Source: Tillus elongatus (Eukaryota > Arthropoda > Insecta > Coleoptera > Cleridae). From it: a stretch of 64,000 nucleotides of DNA. Every line of letters starts with the position of its first letter. The stretch's first letter is position 1. The stretch is from assembly GCA_964006375.1 (NCBI GenBank), contig OZ023270.1, positions 56,030,536 through 56,094,535 on the forward strand, in the 5' to 3' direction. The notes under the pieces were generated by a model that saw nothing but the letters and a program-made list of their open reading frames with translations, did no database searches and was not told the origin of the DNA. Position numbers and translations under genes: made by a program. Of this stretch, positions 33,425-43,790 are shown piece by piece.

Positions 33425-34600
33425 CGACTAAAATAAGATAAAAAACTTAAAACCCTTATCGCGGAAGATCCGTGAGATGTACGATAGAACCAATACATGC
33501 ACGGTGTTAAGGAGGTCAAATCAAAGTGGAATATACAATAAAATGGCCACTTCCGGTCTAAACTTTAAATCGTTATATCTTTTCAACGGAAAGTGATAGA
33601 AAGGAACCGACTTCAAAAATGTATGTTTCCTAACAAGGTCTACAAGAAAATGAGATAAAAAACTTTAAACCCTTATCGCGGAAGATCCGTGAGATGTACG
33701 AGAGAACCAACACATGCACGGTGTTAAGGAGGCCAAACCAAATTGGAATATACAATAAAATGGCCACTTCCGGTCTAAACTTTAAATCGTTATATCTTTT
33801 GAACGACAAGTGATAGAAAGGAACCGACTTCAAAAATATATCGTTTCATAACAAGGTCTACAAGAAACTGAGATAAAAAACTTCAAATCCTTATCGCGGA
33901 AGATCGGCGAGACGTACGATAGAACCAATACATGCACGGTGTTAAGGAGGCCAAATCAAATTGGAATATACAATAAAATGGCCACTTCCGGTCTAAAATT
34001 TAAATCGTTATATCTTTTGAATGGAAAGTGATAGAAAGGAACCGACTTCAAAAATGTATGTTTCGTAACAAGGTCTACAAGAAACTGAGATAAAAAACTT
34101 CAAATCCTTATCGCGGAAGATCGGTGAGATGTACGATAGAATCAATACATGCACGGTGTTAAGGAGGCCAAAGCAAATTGGAATATACAATAAAATGGCC
34201 ACTTCCGGTCTAAACTTTAAATCGTTATATCTTTTCAACGGAAAGTGATAGAAAGGAACCGACTTCAAAAATGTATGTTTCGTAACAAGGTCTACAAGAA
34301 ACTGAGATAAAAAACTTCAAATCCTTATCGCGGAAGATCGGTGAGATGTACGATAGAACCAATACATGCACGGTGTTAAGGAGGCCAAATCAAATTGGAA
34401 TATACAATAAAATGGCCACTTCCGGTCTAAACTTTAAATCGTTATATCTTTTGAACGGAAAGTGATAGAAAGGAACCGACTTCAAAAATGTATGTTTCGT
34501 AACAAGGTCTACAAGAAACTGAGATAAAAAACTTCAAACCCTTATCTCGGAAGATCGGCGAGATGTACGATAGAACCAATACATACACGCTGTTCAGCAA
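33425..34600. repeat. 217-bp tandem array in left arm
   Basis: GGTCTACAAG recurs at 33638, 33855, 34072, 34289 and 34506, an exact 217-bp period. Each unit holds TTATCGCGGAAGATCNG, CATGCACGGTGTTAAGGAGG and TGGCCACTTCCGGTCTAAA. Because 217 is not a multiple of three, the open frames running through it (for example 34008-34268 minus) shift from unit to unit and are probably incidental. Confidence 0.9.
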
Positions 34601-34768
34601 ACCAATAAAATCAATAAAAATGTTACTTCCGGTAGACACTTCCGGTATAGCCGTTCTTAGAGCTACATACATGTGTGACACCTCAAAATCATCGTCTTGT
34701 TGAACAGAAGAAATATAATATTTAAGTAAGGCAGAACAAGCTGTGTTAACACCTAAAAAATAACACAC
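34442..34768 (-). CDS. 108-aa ORF in left arm, uncertain
   Basis: The frame reads LLKYYISSVQQDDDFEVSHM and so on, and its last third lies in the 217-bp repeat (SYISPIFRDKGLKFFISVSC). A mirror copy is at 40808-41134. The first half outside the repeat may be real coding sequence. The first residues differ between arms by a small indel. Unrecognised. Confidence 0.25.
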   Translation of the reverse strand: MCYFLGVNTACSALLKYYISSVQQDDDFEVSHMYVALRTAIPEVSTGSNIFIDFIGLLNSVYVLVLSYISPIFRDKGLKFFISVSCRPCYETYIFEVGSFLSLSVQKI

Positions 34769-35397
34769 TCTCTCTTAGACTTAATGAAGTTACTTTCAGA
34801 GAAAATTTCAATTATACCAGAAATAACAGTATTCAATAGCGTATTTAAATGTTGACTACATCAAGTGATGCGTGCTACAGACAAATTTTAGTACACCCTC
34901 TTAGACTTATTGAAGTTGACGGTACAGGCAGCTGTCAAGCGTACCTAACAAACCAAAGTAAATATGTCTTGAAGAACAGTCTTCAATTGCCCTAAGCCAA
35001 CACATCTCTATCATTTCAGAGTAATCTTAGCCATGTGACCAGTTAAACTAAGCATCTTGAAGTGTAGCTTTTATGTTTATGAGATATAAAATAAGAAAAA
35101 CAAAGAGTTAATTGTCTATTACAACAACAAGCAGAAGGGGTTGACTTGGTACCTACAGCTGCTACATACTTGGTAAAAATGGGTGCCACTAGCATTTCAG
35201 AGTAATTTTAATCACACAACACTCTAACTAACTGTCTTGAGATGTGGCTTTATGTGTTAATGGGTGGAAATAACAAAACTAAAGAGTTGATTGTCTATTA
35301 CAACTGTCAGCTAAAGAAGCATTTAGGTAGCCGGAATACCGATATCCTAAATATTTCAAGAGTAATCTTAGTCATACAACACTCTTAACTAACTGTC

Positions 35398-35685
35398 TTG
35401 AGATGTGGCTTTATGTGTCATTGGTTGGAAAATAAGAAAACTAAAGAGTTGATTGCCTATTACAACAGTCAGCTAAAGGAACATTTGGGTTATCGGAATA
35501 CCGATATGCCAAATGTTCCAACCGAAGGAGCCCACTTAGAGACATCTCCAGGGGCTCGGAATACCGATGCCCTAGAAGTGTCGGAAGCAACATTTCAATT
35601 AACACCAACAACCGCTAAATACTTGTTGGACTTTAGTATGTTTGATATTAAATTCGATTTGCTACATAACCATTCATTTTTATGA
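35398..35685 (+). CDS. 95-aa ORF in left arm, paralogue of the 36097 ORF
   Basis: It contains ENKKTKELIAYYNSQLKEHL, then an RNTDMPNVPTEGAHLETSPG-type segment. The ORF at 36097-36498 repeats the pattern (KNKKTKDLIAYYNGPLKKHL, and NTDTLNISTEGVHLKPSPG). Two more degenerate copies of the same module precede it at about 35095 and 35270. Family-internal duplication with protein-level conservation suggests real coding. The mirror copy is 39893-40180 minus. Function unknown. Confidence 0.4.
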   Translation: MRCGFMCHWLENKKTKELIAYYNSQLKEHLGYRNTDMPNVPTEGAHLETSPGARNTDALEVSEATFQLTPTTAKYLLDFSMFDIKFDLLHNHSFL

Positions 35686-36096
35686 AAAACTCAACAATTT
35701 TTATTTCTGCGTAAGCGAATTTAATCAGAAATATAGAACCAATCTTCAAGAAACCGAAGTAAAATGATAAGAACATTAAGAACAAACATTCCGATACCGA
35801 AGTGATCCTAAACACACCATATGATGCAAATTCTGTAAATCTTTTTAACAGAAGAAAAACAGAAGTGAAACACCGTAAGACAAATAGAACCGACGTACAT
35901 AACAGATGTGTCTGAGGAGAAACATATTCAGAACCTTATTGAGTTTACTAAGTTTTAAGTATACGAACATAACAGTCTATGTACCAACCAACCAGGGCAA
36001 CACAACTAACCAACCAACTGTTTTTGAGATGTAACCTTTATGTATGTATGTAATTTAATTTTCGATGGTGTAAAATAAAATTAAAAAGTGTGATAT

Positions 36097-36498
36097 ATGA
36101 AAAATAAGAAAACCAAAGATTTAATTGCCTATTACAACGGTCCGCTGAAGAAACATTTAGGTAGCCAGAATACCGATACCCTAAATATTTCAACCGAAGG
36201 AGTCCACTTAAAGCCATCTCCAGGGAGCCGGAATACCGGCCCCCTAGATGTGCCGGAAGCAACATCTCAAGTAACACCTAGAACTGCAACATACTTGGTA
36301 AAAATGGGTGGAGCTCAGATTGTAAACGACTTGATAGGTGGTACATATGTTTGCAAAGATTTCATTCTAAATTTAGCCTGTTGGATATCCAATCATTTCT
36401 ATGAAAAGTGCAACCAACCAACTAACCAACCACCCAACCAACCAACCAACGTTGAGGGGCGTAGAGATAGCAAGCTATCTACAAGTGGACCCCTCTGA
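36097..36498 (+). CDS. 133-aa ORF in left arm, unrecognised
   Basis: The N-terminal module is KNKKTKDLIAYYNGPLKKHL. Then comes an STEGVHLKPSPG repeat, a LVKMGGAQIVNDLIGGTYVC segment and a hydrophobic LNLACWISNHFY stretch. A low-complexity tail (NQPTNQPPNQPTN) comes from the TTGG/CCAA repeat. It converges with the ORF at 36612-36998. The mirror copy is 39080-39481 minus with one amino-acid difference (N/D). I do not recognise the family. Confidence 0.4.
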   Translation: MKNKKTKDLIAYYNGPLKKHLGSQNTDTLNISTEGVHLKPSPGSRNTGPLDVPEATSQVTPRTATYLVKMGGAQIVNDLIGGTYVCKDFILNLACWISNHFYEKCNQPTNQPPNQPTNVEGRRDSKLSTSGPL

Positions 36499-36611
36499 AC
36501 CTATGATGTTAATAACGGATTAAGAGATTGAATTGGTACGTGTTTATATTGAAGGCTTGCAAGCTACGTACAAGTGTCTGAATATATGATGGTAATGATG
36601 GGTTAAGATAT

Positions 36612-36998
36612 TTAATTGACATGTATTAAAGGCTTAGCGGTTTTCACTTGAGTCATCGTCATTCGAAAACTATTAGAACGAAAACCAGGTCCTTTACTCT
36701 GGTATATCTTACTCAGTAGGAACCAAATGTCTTCGAAAACAACATTCTTTGCTTTTCTGAAAGGCAAGTGAGCAGCCCCCTTGTCGAACCCCTCCGAGCT
36801 AAAGGTAAACCCCACTCTGTCTTCGGGATCGACATCATGGACTATATGACTCACAATATCTTTAATACGATCTTTGACCCACTTCTCTGGATCGTTGACA
36901 TCGTCAGGTATATCTTGTAGTCTAAAGCATACGCTTCGTCTATCAAGTTTAAACTTCTTATTGGAGGTCACTGTATCTTCAAGTATTTGGAATGCCAT
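36612..36998 (-). CDS. 128-aa ORF, Polinton/adintovirus polymerase N-terminal-domain-like
   Basis: The frame starts MAFQILEDTVTSNKKFKLD with a good context (CACGAAACAATGG). Its C-terminal half has EDRVGFTFSSEGFDKGAAHL, PFRKAKNVVFEDIWFLLSKI and YQSKGPGFRSNSFRMTMTQV. This order (RVxxxxxSxxxDxxxxLPF, then a helix ending QS, then FR...V) resembles the N-terminal domain that precedes family B polymerase in Polinton/adintovirus-type genes. The recollection is from pattern, not a search. The polymerase itself is absent. The ORF reads outward, away from the palindrome centre. Confidence 0.4.
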   Translation of the reverse strand: MAFQILEDTVTSNKKFKLDRRSVCFRLQDIPDDVNDPEKWVKDRIKDIVSHIVHDVDPEDRVGFTFSSEGFDKGAAHLPFRKAKNVVFEDIWFLLSKIYQSKGPGFRSNSFRMTMTQVKTAKPLIHVN

Positions 36999-37079
36999 TG
37001 TTTCGTGCTACACAACTGACTGTGTTGGTTAAAGGACCGAAGTTTAGCCTCGTGTTTATTAAAGACTAAAGTTTAGCAG

Positions 37080-37252
37080 GTACTATTTGTTTTCACCTTC
37101 ACTGTTGGCTACCGACTGAACCTTAGCGGAAGCTCCTCGTCTTAATATTCGACAAACAACACAGACAACACAACTTATTGTTTTTACCTTCACTGTTGGC
37201 TACCGACTGAACCTTAGCGGAAGCTCCTCGTCTTAATATTCGACAGACAACA
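37080..37252. repeat. Direct repeat upstream of the 128-aa ORF
   Basis: A segment of about 75 bp (TTCACTGTTGGCTACCGACT, then GAACCTTAGCGGAAGCTCC, CGTCTTAATATTCGACA) occurs twice in tandem, at about 37091 and 37185. It lies between the ORF start (36998) and the 13-bp array. Mirrored at 38334-38487. It may be promoter-related. Confidence 0.7.
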
Positions 37253-37500
37253 ACGACAGCTGTCATACAGCTGTCTGACATGACAGACAGCTGTCATACA
37301 GCGGTCATACAGCTGTCTAACACAGCTGTCTAACACAGCTGTCTAACACAGCTGTCTAACACAGCTGTCTAACACAGCTGTCTAACACACAGCTGTCTAA
37401 CACAGCTGTCTAACACAGCTGTCTAACACAGCTGTCTAACACAGCTGTCTAACACAGCTGTCTAACACAGCTGTCTAACACAGCTGTCTAATAGGGCAGA
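37252..37500. repeat. 13-bp CAGCTG tandem array, left arm
   Basis: About 14 units of ACAGCTGTCTAAC (from about 37310) after imperfect CAGCTGTC repeats (37255-37310). Each unit carries the palindromic E-box CAGCTG. One unit has an extra CA. Mirrored at about 38090-38335. Being upstream of the divergent 128-aa ORF, it could bind bHLH factors, by inference only. Confidence 0.85.
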
Positions 37501-37755
37501 CATATGTCTAACACATGTCTAGCAGATGGGTAACAGTCACTCTTTTGCGGAACATAAACTGAATGTTTTTAAGTCAAACAAGAAGAAAACAATTTAAAAC
37601 ACATCTACGATGACCATGAGGCAGCCTACATGGACTTTGAACAATTTTTAAAAATAGATGCGGCCAGGTTAGTTGATTAACCATCCAGGTCAGTCACAGC
37701 TGACGCTATAAATAAAAACGATGCTGGAAGCGAGTGACGTCACAAGAACCGGTGG

Positions 37756-37835
37756 TGCATGTGCCCAGGTTAGACCTCTAAGCTTTCCAGGTTAATACCG
37801 TTCCACCACCCCGACTCTTAGCTAACCCGACTGGT
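37756..37835. other. 80-bp central spacer of the palindrome
   Basis: The only asymmetric sequence between the arms, from TGCATGTGCCCAGG to CTAACCCGACTGGT. Each arm ends in GTGACGTCACAAGAACCGGT-type sequence next to it (CRE-like TGACGTCA at 37735-37742 and 37849-37856). A unique spacer argues against a simple template-switch fold-back at one point. Confidence 0.9.
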
Positions 37836-38089
37836 CCACCGGTTCTTGTGACGTCACTCGCTTCCAGCATCGTTTTTATTTATAGCGTCAGCTGTGACTG
37901 ACCTGGATGGTTAATCAACTAACCTGGCCGCATCTATTTTTAAAAATTGTTCAAAGTCCATGTAGGCTGCCTCATGGTCATCGTAGATGTGTTTTAAATT
38001 GTTTTCTTCTTGTTTGACTTAAAAACATTCAGTTTATGTTCCGCAAAAGAGTGACTGTTACCCATCTGCTAGACATGTGTTAGACATAT

Positions 38090-38335
38090 GTCTGCCCTAT
38101 TAGACAGCTGTGTTAGACAGCTGTGTTAGACAGCTGTGTTAGACAGCTGTGTTAGACAGCTGTGTTAGACAGCTGTGTTAGACAGCTGTGTTAGACAGCT
38201 GTGTGTTAGACAGCTGTGTTAGACAGCTGTGTTAGACAACTGTGTTAGACAGCTGTGTTAGACAGCTGTATGACCGCTGTATGACAGCTGTCTGTCATGT
38301 CAGACAGCTGTATGACAGCTGTCGTTGTTGTCTGT
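38090..38335. repeat. 13-bp CAGCTG tandem array, right arm
   Basis: Mirror of the left array, about 13 units of GTTAGACAGCTGT. One unit is CAACTG instead of CAGCTG, an arm-specific change. Confidence 0.85.
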
Positions 38336-38579
38336 CGAATATTAAGACGAGGAGCTTCCGCTAAGGTTCAGTCGGTAGCCAACAGTGAAGGTAAAAACAA
38401 TAAGTTGTGTTGTCTGTGTTGTTTGTCGAATATTAAGACGAGGAGCTTCCGCTAAGGTTCAGTCGGTAGCCAACAGTGAAGGTGAAAACAAATAGTACCT
38501 GCTAAACTTTAGTCTTTAATAAACACGAGGCTAAACTTCGGTCCTTTAACCAACACAGTCAGTTGTGTAGCACGAAACA

Positions 38580-38966
38580 ATGGCATTCCAAATACTTGAA
38601 GATACAGTGACCTTCAATAAGAAGTTTAAACTTGATAGACGAAGCGTATGCTTTAGACTACAAGATATACCTGACGATGTCAACGATCCAGAGAAGTGGG
38701 TCAAAGATCGTATTAAAGATATTGTGAGTCATATAGTCCATGATGTCGATCCCGAAGACAGAGTGGGGTTTACCTTTAGCTCGGAGGGGTTCGACAAGGG
38801 GGCTGCTCACTTGCCATTCAGAAAAGCAAAGAATGTTGTTTTCGAAGACATTTGGTTCCTACTGAGTAAGATATACCAGAGTAAAGGACCTGGTTTTCGT
38901 TCTAATAGTTTTCGAATGACGATGACTCAAGTGAAAACCGCTAAGCCTTTAATACATGTCAATTAA
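38580..38966 (+). CDS. 128-aa ORF, right-arm copy (polymerase N-terminal-domain-like)
   Basis: Identical to the left-arm ORF at 36612-36998 except Phe for Ser at residue 12. Reads outward. The two ORFs are divergent, separated by 1.58 kb that holds both repeat arrays and the spacer. Two open copies with one substitution suggest recent duplication, gene conversion or an assembly fold-back. Confidence 0.4.
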   Translation: MAFQILEDTVTFNKKFKLDRRSVCFRLQDIPDDVNDPEKWVKDRIKDIVSHIVHDVDPEDRVGFTFSSEGFDKGAAHLPFRKAKNVVFEDIWFLLSKIYQSKGPGFRSNSFRMTMTQVKTAKPLIHVN

Positions 38967-39079
38967 ATATCTTAACCCATCATTACCATCATATATTCAG
39001 ACACTTGTACGTAGCTTGCAAGCCTTCAATATAAACACGTACCAATTCAATCTCTTAATCCGTTATTAACATCATAGGT

Positions 39080-39481
39080 TCAGAGGGGTCCACTTGTAGA
39101 TAGCTTGCTATCTCTACGCCCCTCAACGTTGGTTGGTTGGTTGGGTGGTTGGTTAGTTGGTTGGTTGCACTTTTCATAGAAATGATTGGATATCCAACAG
39201 GCTAAATTTAGAATGAAATCTTTGCAAACATATGTACCACCTATCAAGTCGTTTACAATCTGAGCTCCACCCATTTTTACCAAGTATGTTGCAGTTCTAG
39301 GTGTTACTTGAGATGTTGCTTCCGGCACATCTAGGGGGCCGGTATCCCGGCTCCCTGGAGATGGCTTTAAGTGGACTCCTTCGGTTGAAATATTTAGGGT
39401 ATCGGTATTCTGGCTACCTAAATGTTTCTTCAGCGGACCGTTGTAATAGGCAATTAAATCTTTGGTTTTCTTATTTTTCAT
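39080..39481 (-). CDS. 133-aa ORF, right-arm copy
   Basis: Mirror of 36097-36498, with Asp for Asn at one site. The TTGG-rich stretch (39130-39167) that gives the Pro/Asn/Thr/Gln tail is conserved. Unrecognised. Confidence 0.4.
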   Translation of the reverse strand: MKNKKTKDLIAYYNGPLKKHLGSQNTDTLNISTEGVHLKPSPGSRDTGPLDVPEATSQVTPRTATYLVKMGGAQIVNDLIGGTYVCKDFILNLACWISNHFYEKCNQPTNQPPNQPTNVEGRRDSKLSTSGPL

Positions 39482-39892
39482 ATATCACACTTTTTAATTT
39501 TATTTTACACCATCGAAAATTAAATTACATACATACATAAAGGTTACATCTCAAAAACAGTTGGTTGGTTAGTTGTGTTGCCCTGGTTGGTTGGTACATA
39601 GACTGTTATGTTCGTATACTTAAAACTTAGTAAACTCAATAAGGTTCTGAATATGTTTCTCCTCAGACACATCTGTTATGTACGTCGGTTCTATTTGTCT
39701 TACGGTGTTTCACTTCTGTTTTTCTTCTGTTAAAAAGATTTACAGAATTTGCATCATATGGTGTGTTTAGGATCACTTCGGTATCGGAATGTTTGTTCTT
39801 AATGTTCTTATCATTTTACTTCGGTTTCTTGAAGATTGGTTCTATATTTCTGATTAAATTCGCTTACGCAGAAATAAAAATTGTTGAGTTTT

Positions 39893-40180
39893 TCATAAAA
39901 ATGAATGGTTATGTAGCAAATCGAATTTAATATCAAACATACTAAAGTCCAACAAGTATTTAGCGGTTGTTGGTGTTAATTGAAATGTTGCTTCCGACAC
40001 TTCTAGGGCATCGGTATTCCGAGCCCCTGGAGATGTCTCTAAGTGGGCTCCTTCGGTTGGAACATTTGGCATATCGGTATTCCGATAACCCAAATGTTCC
40101 TTTAGCTGACTGTTGTAATAGGCAATCAACTCTTTAGTTTTCTTATTTTCCAACCAATGACACATAAAGCCACATCTCAA
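39893..40180 (-). CDS. 95-aa ORF, right-arm copy
   Basis: Mirror of 35398-35685 with the same translation. A further degenerate module copy (63 codons, GGNNKTKELIVYYNCQLKKH) lies at 40143-40334. Confidence 0.4.
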   Translation of the reverse strand: MRCGFMCHWLENKKTKELIAYYNSQLKEHLGYRNTDMPNVPTEGAHLETSPGARNTDALEVSEATFQLTPTTAKYLLDFSMFDIKFDLLHNHSFL

Positions 40181-40807
40181 GACAGTTAGTTAAGTGTTGT
40201 ATGACTAAGATTACTCTTGAAATATTTAGGATATCGGTATTCCGGCTACCTAAATGCTTCTTTAGCTGACAGTTGTAATAGACAATCAACTCTTTAGTTT
40301 TGTTATTTCCACCCATTAACACATAAAGCCACATCTCAAGACAGTTAGTTAGAGTGTTGTGTGATTAAAATTACTCTGAAATGCTAGTGGCACCCATTTT
40401 TACCAAGTATGTAGCAGCTGTAGGTACCAAGTCAACCCCTTCTGCTTGTTGTTGTAATAGACAATTAACTCTTTGTTTTTCTTATTTTATATCTCATAAA
40501 CATAAAAGCTACACTTCAAGATGCTTAGTTTAACTGGTCACATGGCTAAGATTACTCTGAAATGATAGAGATGTGTTGGCTTAGGGCAATTGAAGACTGT
40601 TCTTCAAGACATATTTACTTTGGTTTGTTAGGTACGCTTGACAGCTGCCTGTACCGTCAACTTCAATAAGTCTAAGAGGGTGTACTAAAATTTGTCTGTA
40701 GCACGCATCACTTGATGTAGTCAACATTTAAATACGCTATTGAATACTGTTATTTCTGGTATGATTGAAATTTTCTCTGAAAGTAACTTCATTAAGTCTA
40801 AGAGAGA

Positions 40808-41134
40808 GTGTGTTGTTTTTTAGGTGTTAACACAGCTTGTTCTGCCTTACTTAAATATTATATTTCTTCTGTTCAACAAGACGATGATTTTGAGGTGTCA
40901 CACATGTATGTAGCTCTAAGAACGGCTATACCGGAAGTGTCTACCGGAAGTAACATTTTTATTGATTTTATTGGTTTGCTGAACAGCGTGTATGTATTGG
41001 TTCTATCGTACATCTCGCCGATCTTCCGAGATAAGGGTTTGAAGTTTTTTATCTCAGTTTCTTGTAGACCTTGTTACGAAACATACATTTTTGAAGTCGG
41101 TTCCTTTCTATCACTTTCCGTTCAAAAGATATAA
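40808..41134 (+). CDS. 108-aa ORF, right-arm copy, uncertain
   Basis: Mirror of 34442-34768; the third residue is Cys instead of Tyr. The last third lies in the 217-bp array. It could be incidental. Confidence 0.25.
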   Translation: MCCFLGVNTACSALLKYYISSVQQDDDFEVSHMYVALRTAIPEVSTGSNIFIDFIGLLNSVYVLVLSYISPIFRDKGLKFFISVSCRPCYETYIFEVGSFLSLSVQKI

Positions 41135-42150
41135 CGATTTAAAGTTTAGACCGGAAGTGGCCATTTTATTGTATATTCCAATTTGATTTGGCCTCCTTAA
41201 CACCGTGCATGTATTGGTTCTATCGTACATCTCACCGATCTTCCGCGATAAGGATTTGAAGTTTTTTATCTCAGTTTCTTGTAGACCTTGTTACGAAACA
41301 TACATTTTTGAAGTCGGTTCCTTTCTATCACTTTCCGTTGAAAAGATATAACGATTTAAAGTTTAGACCGGAAGTGGCCATTTTATTGTATAATACAATT
41401 TGCTTTGGCCTCCTTAACACCGTGCATGTATTGATTCTATCGTACATCTCACCGATCTTCCGCGATAAGGATTTGAAGTTTTTTATCTCAGTTTCTTGTA
41501 GACCTTGTTACGAAACATACATTTTTGAAGTCGGTTCCTTTCTATCACTTTCCATTCAAAAGATATAACGATTTAAATTTTAGACCGGAAGTGGCCATTT
41601 TATTGTATATTCCAATTTGATTTGGCCTCCTTAACACCGTGCATGTATTGGTTCTATCGTACGTCTCGCCGATCTTCCGCGATAAGGATTTGAAGTTTTT
41701 TATCTCAGTTTCTTGTAGACCTTGTTATGAAACGATATATTTTTGAAGTCGGTTCCTTTCTATCACTTGTCGTTCAAAAGATATAACGATTTAAGGTTTA
41801 GACCGGAAGTGGCCATTTTATTGTATATTCCAATTTGGTTTGGCCTCCTTAACACCGTGCATGTGTTGGTTCTCTCATACATCTCACGGATCTTCCGCGA
41901 TAAGGGTTTAAAGTTTTTTATCTCATTTTCTTGTAGACCTTGTTAGGAAACATACATTTTTGAAGTCGGTTCCTTTCTATCACTTTCCGTTGAAAAGATA
42001 TAACGATTTAAAGTTTAGACCGGAAGTGGCCATTTTATTGTATATTCCACTTTGATTTGACCTCCTTAACACCGTGCATGTATTGGTTCTATCGTACATC
42101 TCACGGATCTTCCGCGATAAGGGTTTTAAGTTTTTTATCTTATTTTAGTC
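41000..42150. repeat. 217-bp tandem array, right arm
   Basis: Mirror of the left array (TTTAGACCGGAAGTGGCCAT repeated with the same period). Same unit number as far as I can see, with a few private substitutions. Confidence 0.9.
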
Positions 42151-42817
42151 GCCATTTTTTTTTAATTCTGCTTACTTAGACGAGTAACATGACACTAAAC
42201 ACGTGGGGGGTTAGAAAGGAATTGAACCTGTAACCAACCATTGTTTCTAAGCTTACTGTTTAGTTATTCAGTACCTCTTTGTATTTGACGCTACCATATC
42301 AAGGAGCATATATCAGGAATCGAACCTGTATCTCTTTCAAAATAAAATCAACTACTTGCCGCGCCCACACATAAGGCTAAAAAAGTTCCTATTTTTAAGA
42401 GTTGAACCTGTTGTCCATTTTGTTTCTGAGCTTCCTTCTTTGTTTTGCCAGCGACCTCTATTGTCTCTACGATATTTAAGTTTGGTTTCCTATTTGAACC
42501 TGTTGTCTATTTTGTTTCTGAACTTCCTTCTTTTGTTTGCCAACGACCTCTGTGTGTTATTTTTACAGATTTGATATTCCCTCATTAAATGTAAGAAGGG
42601 CTTTATCTTCCAGCTCACATTTATATAATATTAAAACATATTAATTCTTATTTTGTGAATCATTCAATTGTCTAATAATAATAAAAACTTTATGTATGTT
42701 ACATGTATGGTTTGTTTTAATTAAAAGTCGTATATATATAACTTTATGTATGTTACATGTATGGTTTGTTTTAATTAAAAGTCGTATATATACCAGCCTA
42801 AAACAGTAAATTAATAA

Positions 42818-42890
42818 GCGTCTGCTTAGCACAGTGGTTAGCATCGTTGCCTCCCATCTGAGTGCCCGGGGTTCGAAACTCACCTGCTCC
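42818..42890 (+). tRNA. tRNA-like gene, right-arm copy
   Basis: Same 73 nt as 32739-32811. B box GGGGTTCGAAAC at about 42868. T7 terminator at 42897-42903. Weak acceptor pairing as in the left copy, so probably a tRNA-derived transcript. Confidence 0.55.
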
Positions 42891-43216
42891 AAATGGTTTT
42901 TTTCAAAATATCCTTAGAATAATTTGAAGTAATAGGTTAGACACTTTGGAATGTTTGCATGTGACTGTCTGGCCCAAGTCATGTGACGTCACTGTCTGGC
43001 CAAAGTTTCCTAGACAGGTCATTGACCTTGGAATGTTTACAGGTTACATAACAAGGCGAGATGTGAAATGTGACGTCACTGTCTGGCCAAAGTTTCCTAG
43101 AAATAACAGGTCAATCACCTTGGAAGGTCATTGACCTTTGGAATGTTTACAGGTTACATAACAAGGCGAGATGTGAAATGTGACGTCACTGTCTGGCCCA
43201 AGTGCCCCCATACCTA

Positions 43217-43218
<2 letters not shown>

Positions 43219-43315
<97 letters not shown>
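43219..43315. repeat. (TA)n-(TG)n tract at the right edge of the palindrome
   Basis: TA to about 43292, then about 11 TG units. The TG part has no counterpart at the left edge. Confidence 0.95.
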
Positions 43316-43439
43316 AAACATATAAAAAAGAATACTGTTTTTAATTACTAATACTATTTAGAGTGCTGCGTTGTTGAATACTCTACGTTTTAGGCCAGTA
43401 TAGAATACTTGACAGTGGATAAGTATCAAAATGAAATTA

Positions 43440-43790
43440 ATAGAAAACGAAAGCATATAAGTAGTTATAGATGGGGAATTATAGGACCCCCTCTCTCAAG
43501 ACCACCTCTTCCGGTGGGTTAATGCGCAAGGTCGAGACCCCACAGAGCCGTATGCGTATGCATGGGGATTGGATACACCTGATCGCTAGTGGTCTGACCT
43601 GTGGTGACGCAGTCTAAGATGGCGGATCTAAATTTAAGGAACGTAATTTTTAAACTGTATCTGACCTAACCTAATGACCTAATTATTTACCACAGCTATG
43701 TTATCATTGTTAAGTTTACTGTATTCATATCTTCTAACTTTCTCTCTGTATTTGTTTATTATGGAACAATAAATTATTATTATTATTATA
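43440..43790 (+). mobile_element. 3' end of a non-LTR element with (ATT)n tail
   Basis: Moderately GC-rich sequence (GGACCCCCTCTCTCAAGACC, CTAGTGGTCTGACCTGTGG) runs into ATTATGGAACAATAAATTAT and an (ATT)n tail ending at about 43790. The tail type is that of LINEs A and C. Only a few hundred bases of 3' UTR remain and no RT is present. Confidence 0.5.

Larger units (their letters stand above)
37836..43218. repeat. Right arm of the 10.7-kb palindrome
   Basis: Reverse complement of the left arm with about 130 bp more sequence near its outer end. The extra sequence is a second ACTTTATGTATGTTACATGT unit (near 42740) and a second block with TGACGTCAC and TGGCCAAAGTTTCC (near 43010-43105). It ends CCCATACCTACTT at 43219, where a (TA)n tract begins. 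Confidence 0.95.

Noticed and set aside
34008..34268. 86-codon frames within the 217-bp units (also 33630-33833, 41308-41568, 41743-41946)
   Set aside because: Each is one repeat unit read in a different phase, with no independent support.
37252..38335. Possible CRISPR-like array in the 13-bp repeats (also the 217-bp arrays)
   Set aside because: Units abut directly with no unique spacers and there are no cas genes. These are tandem repeats in a eukaryotic context.
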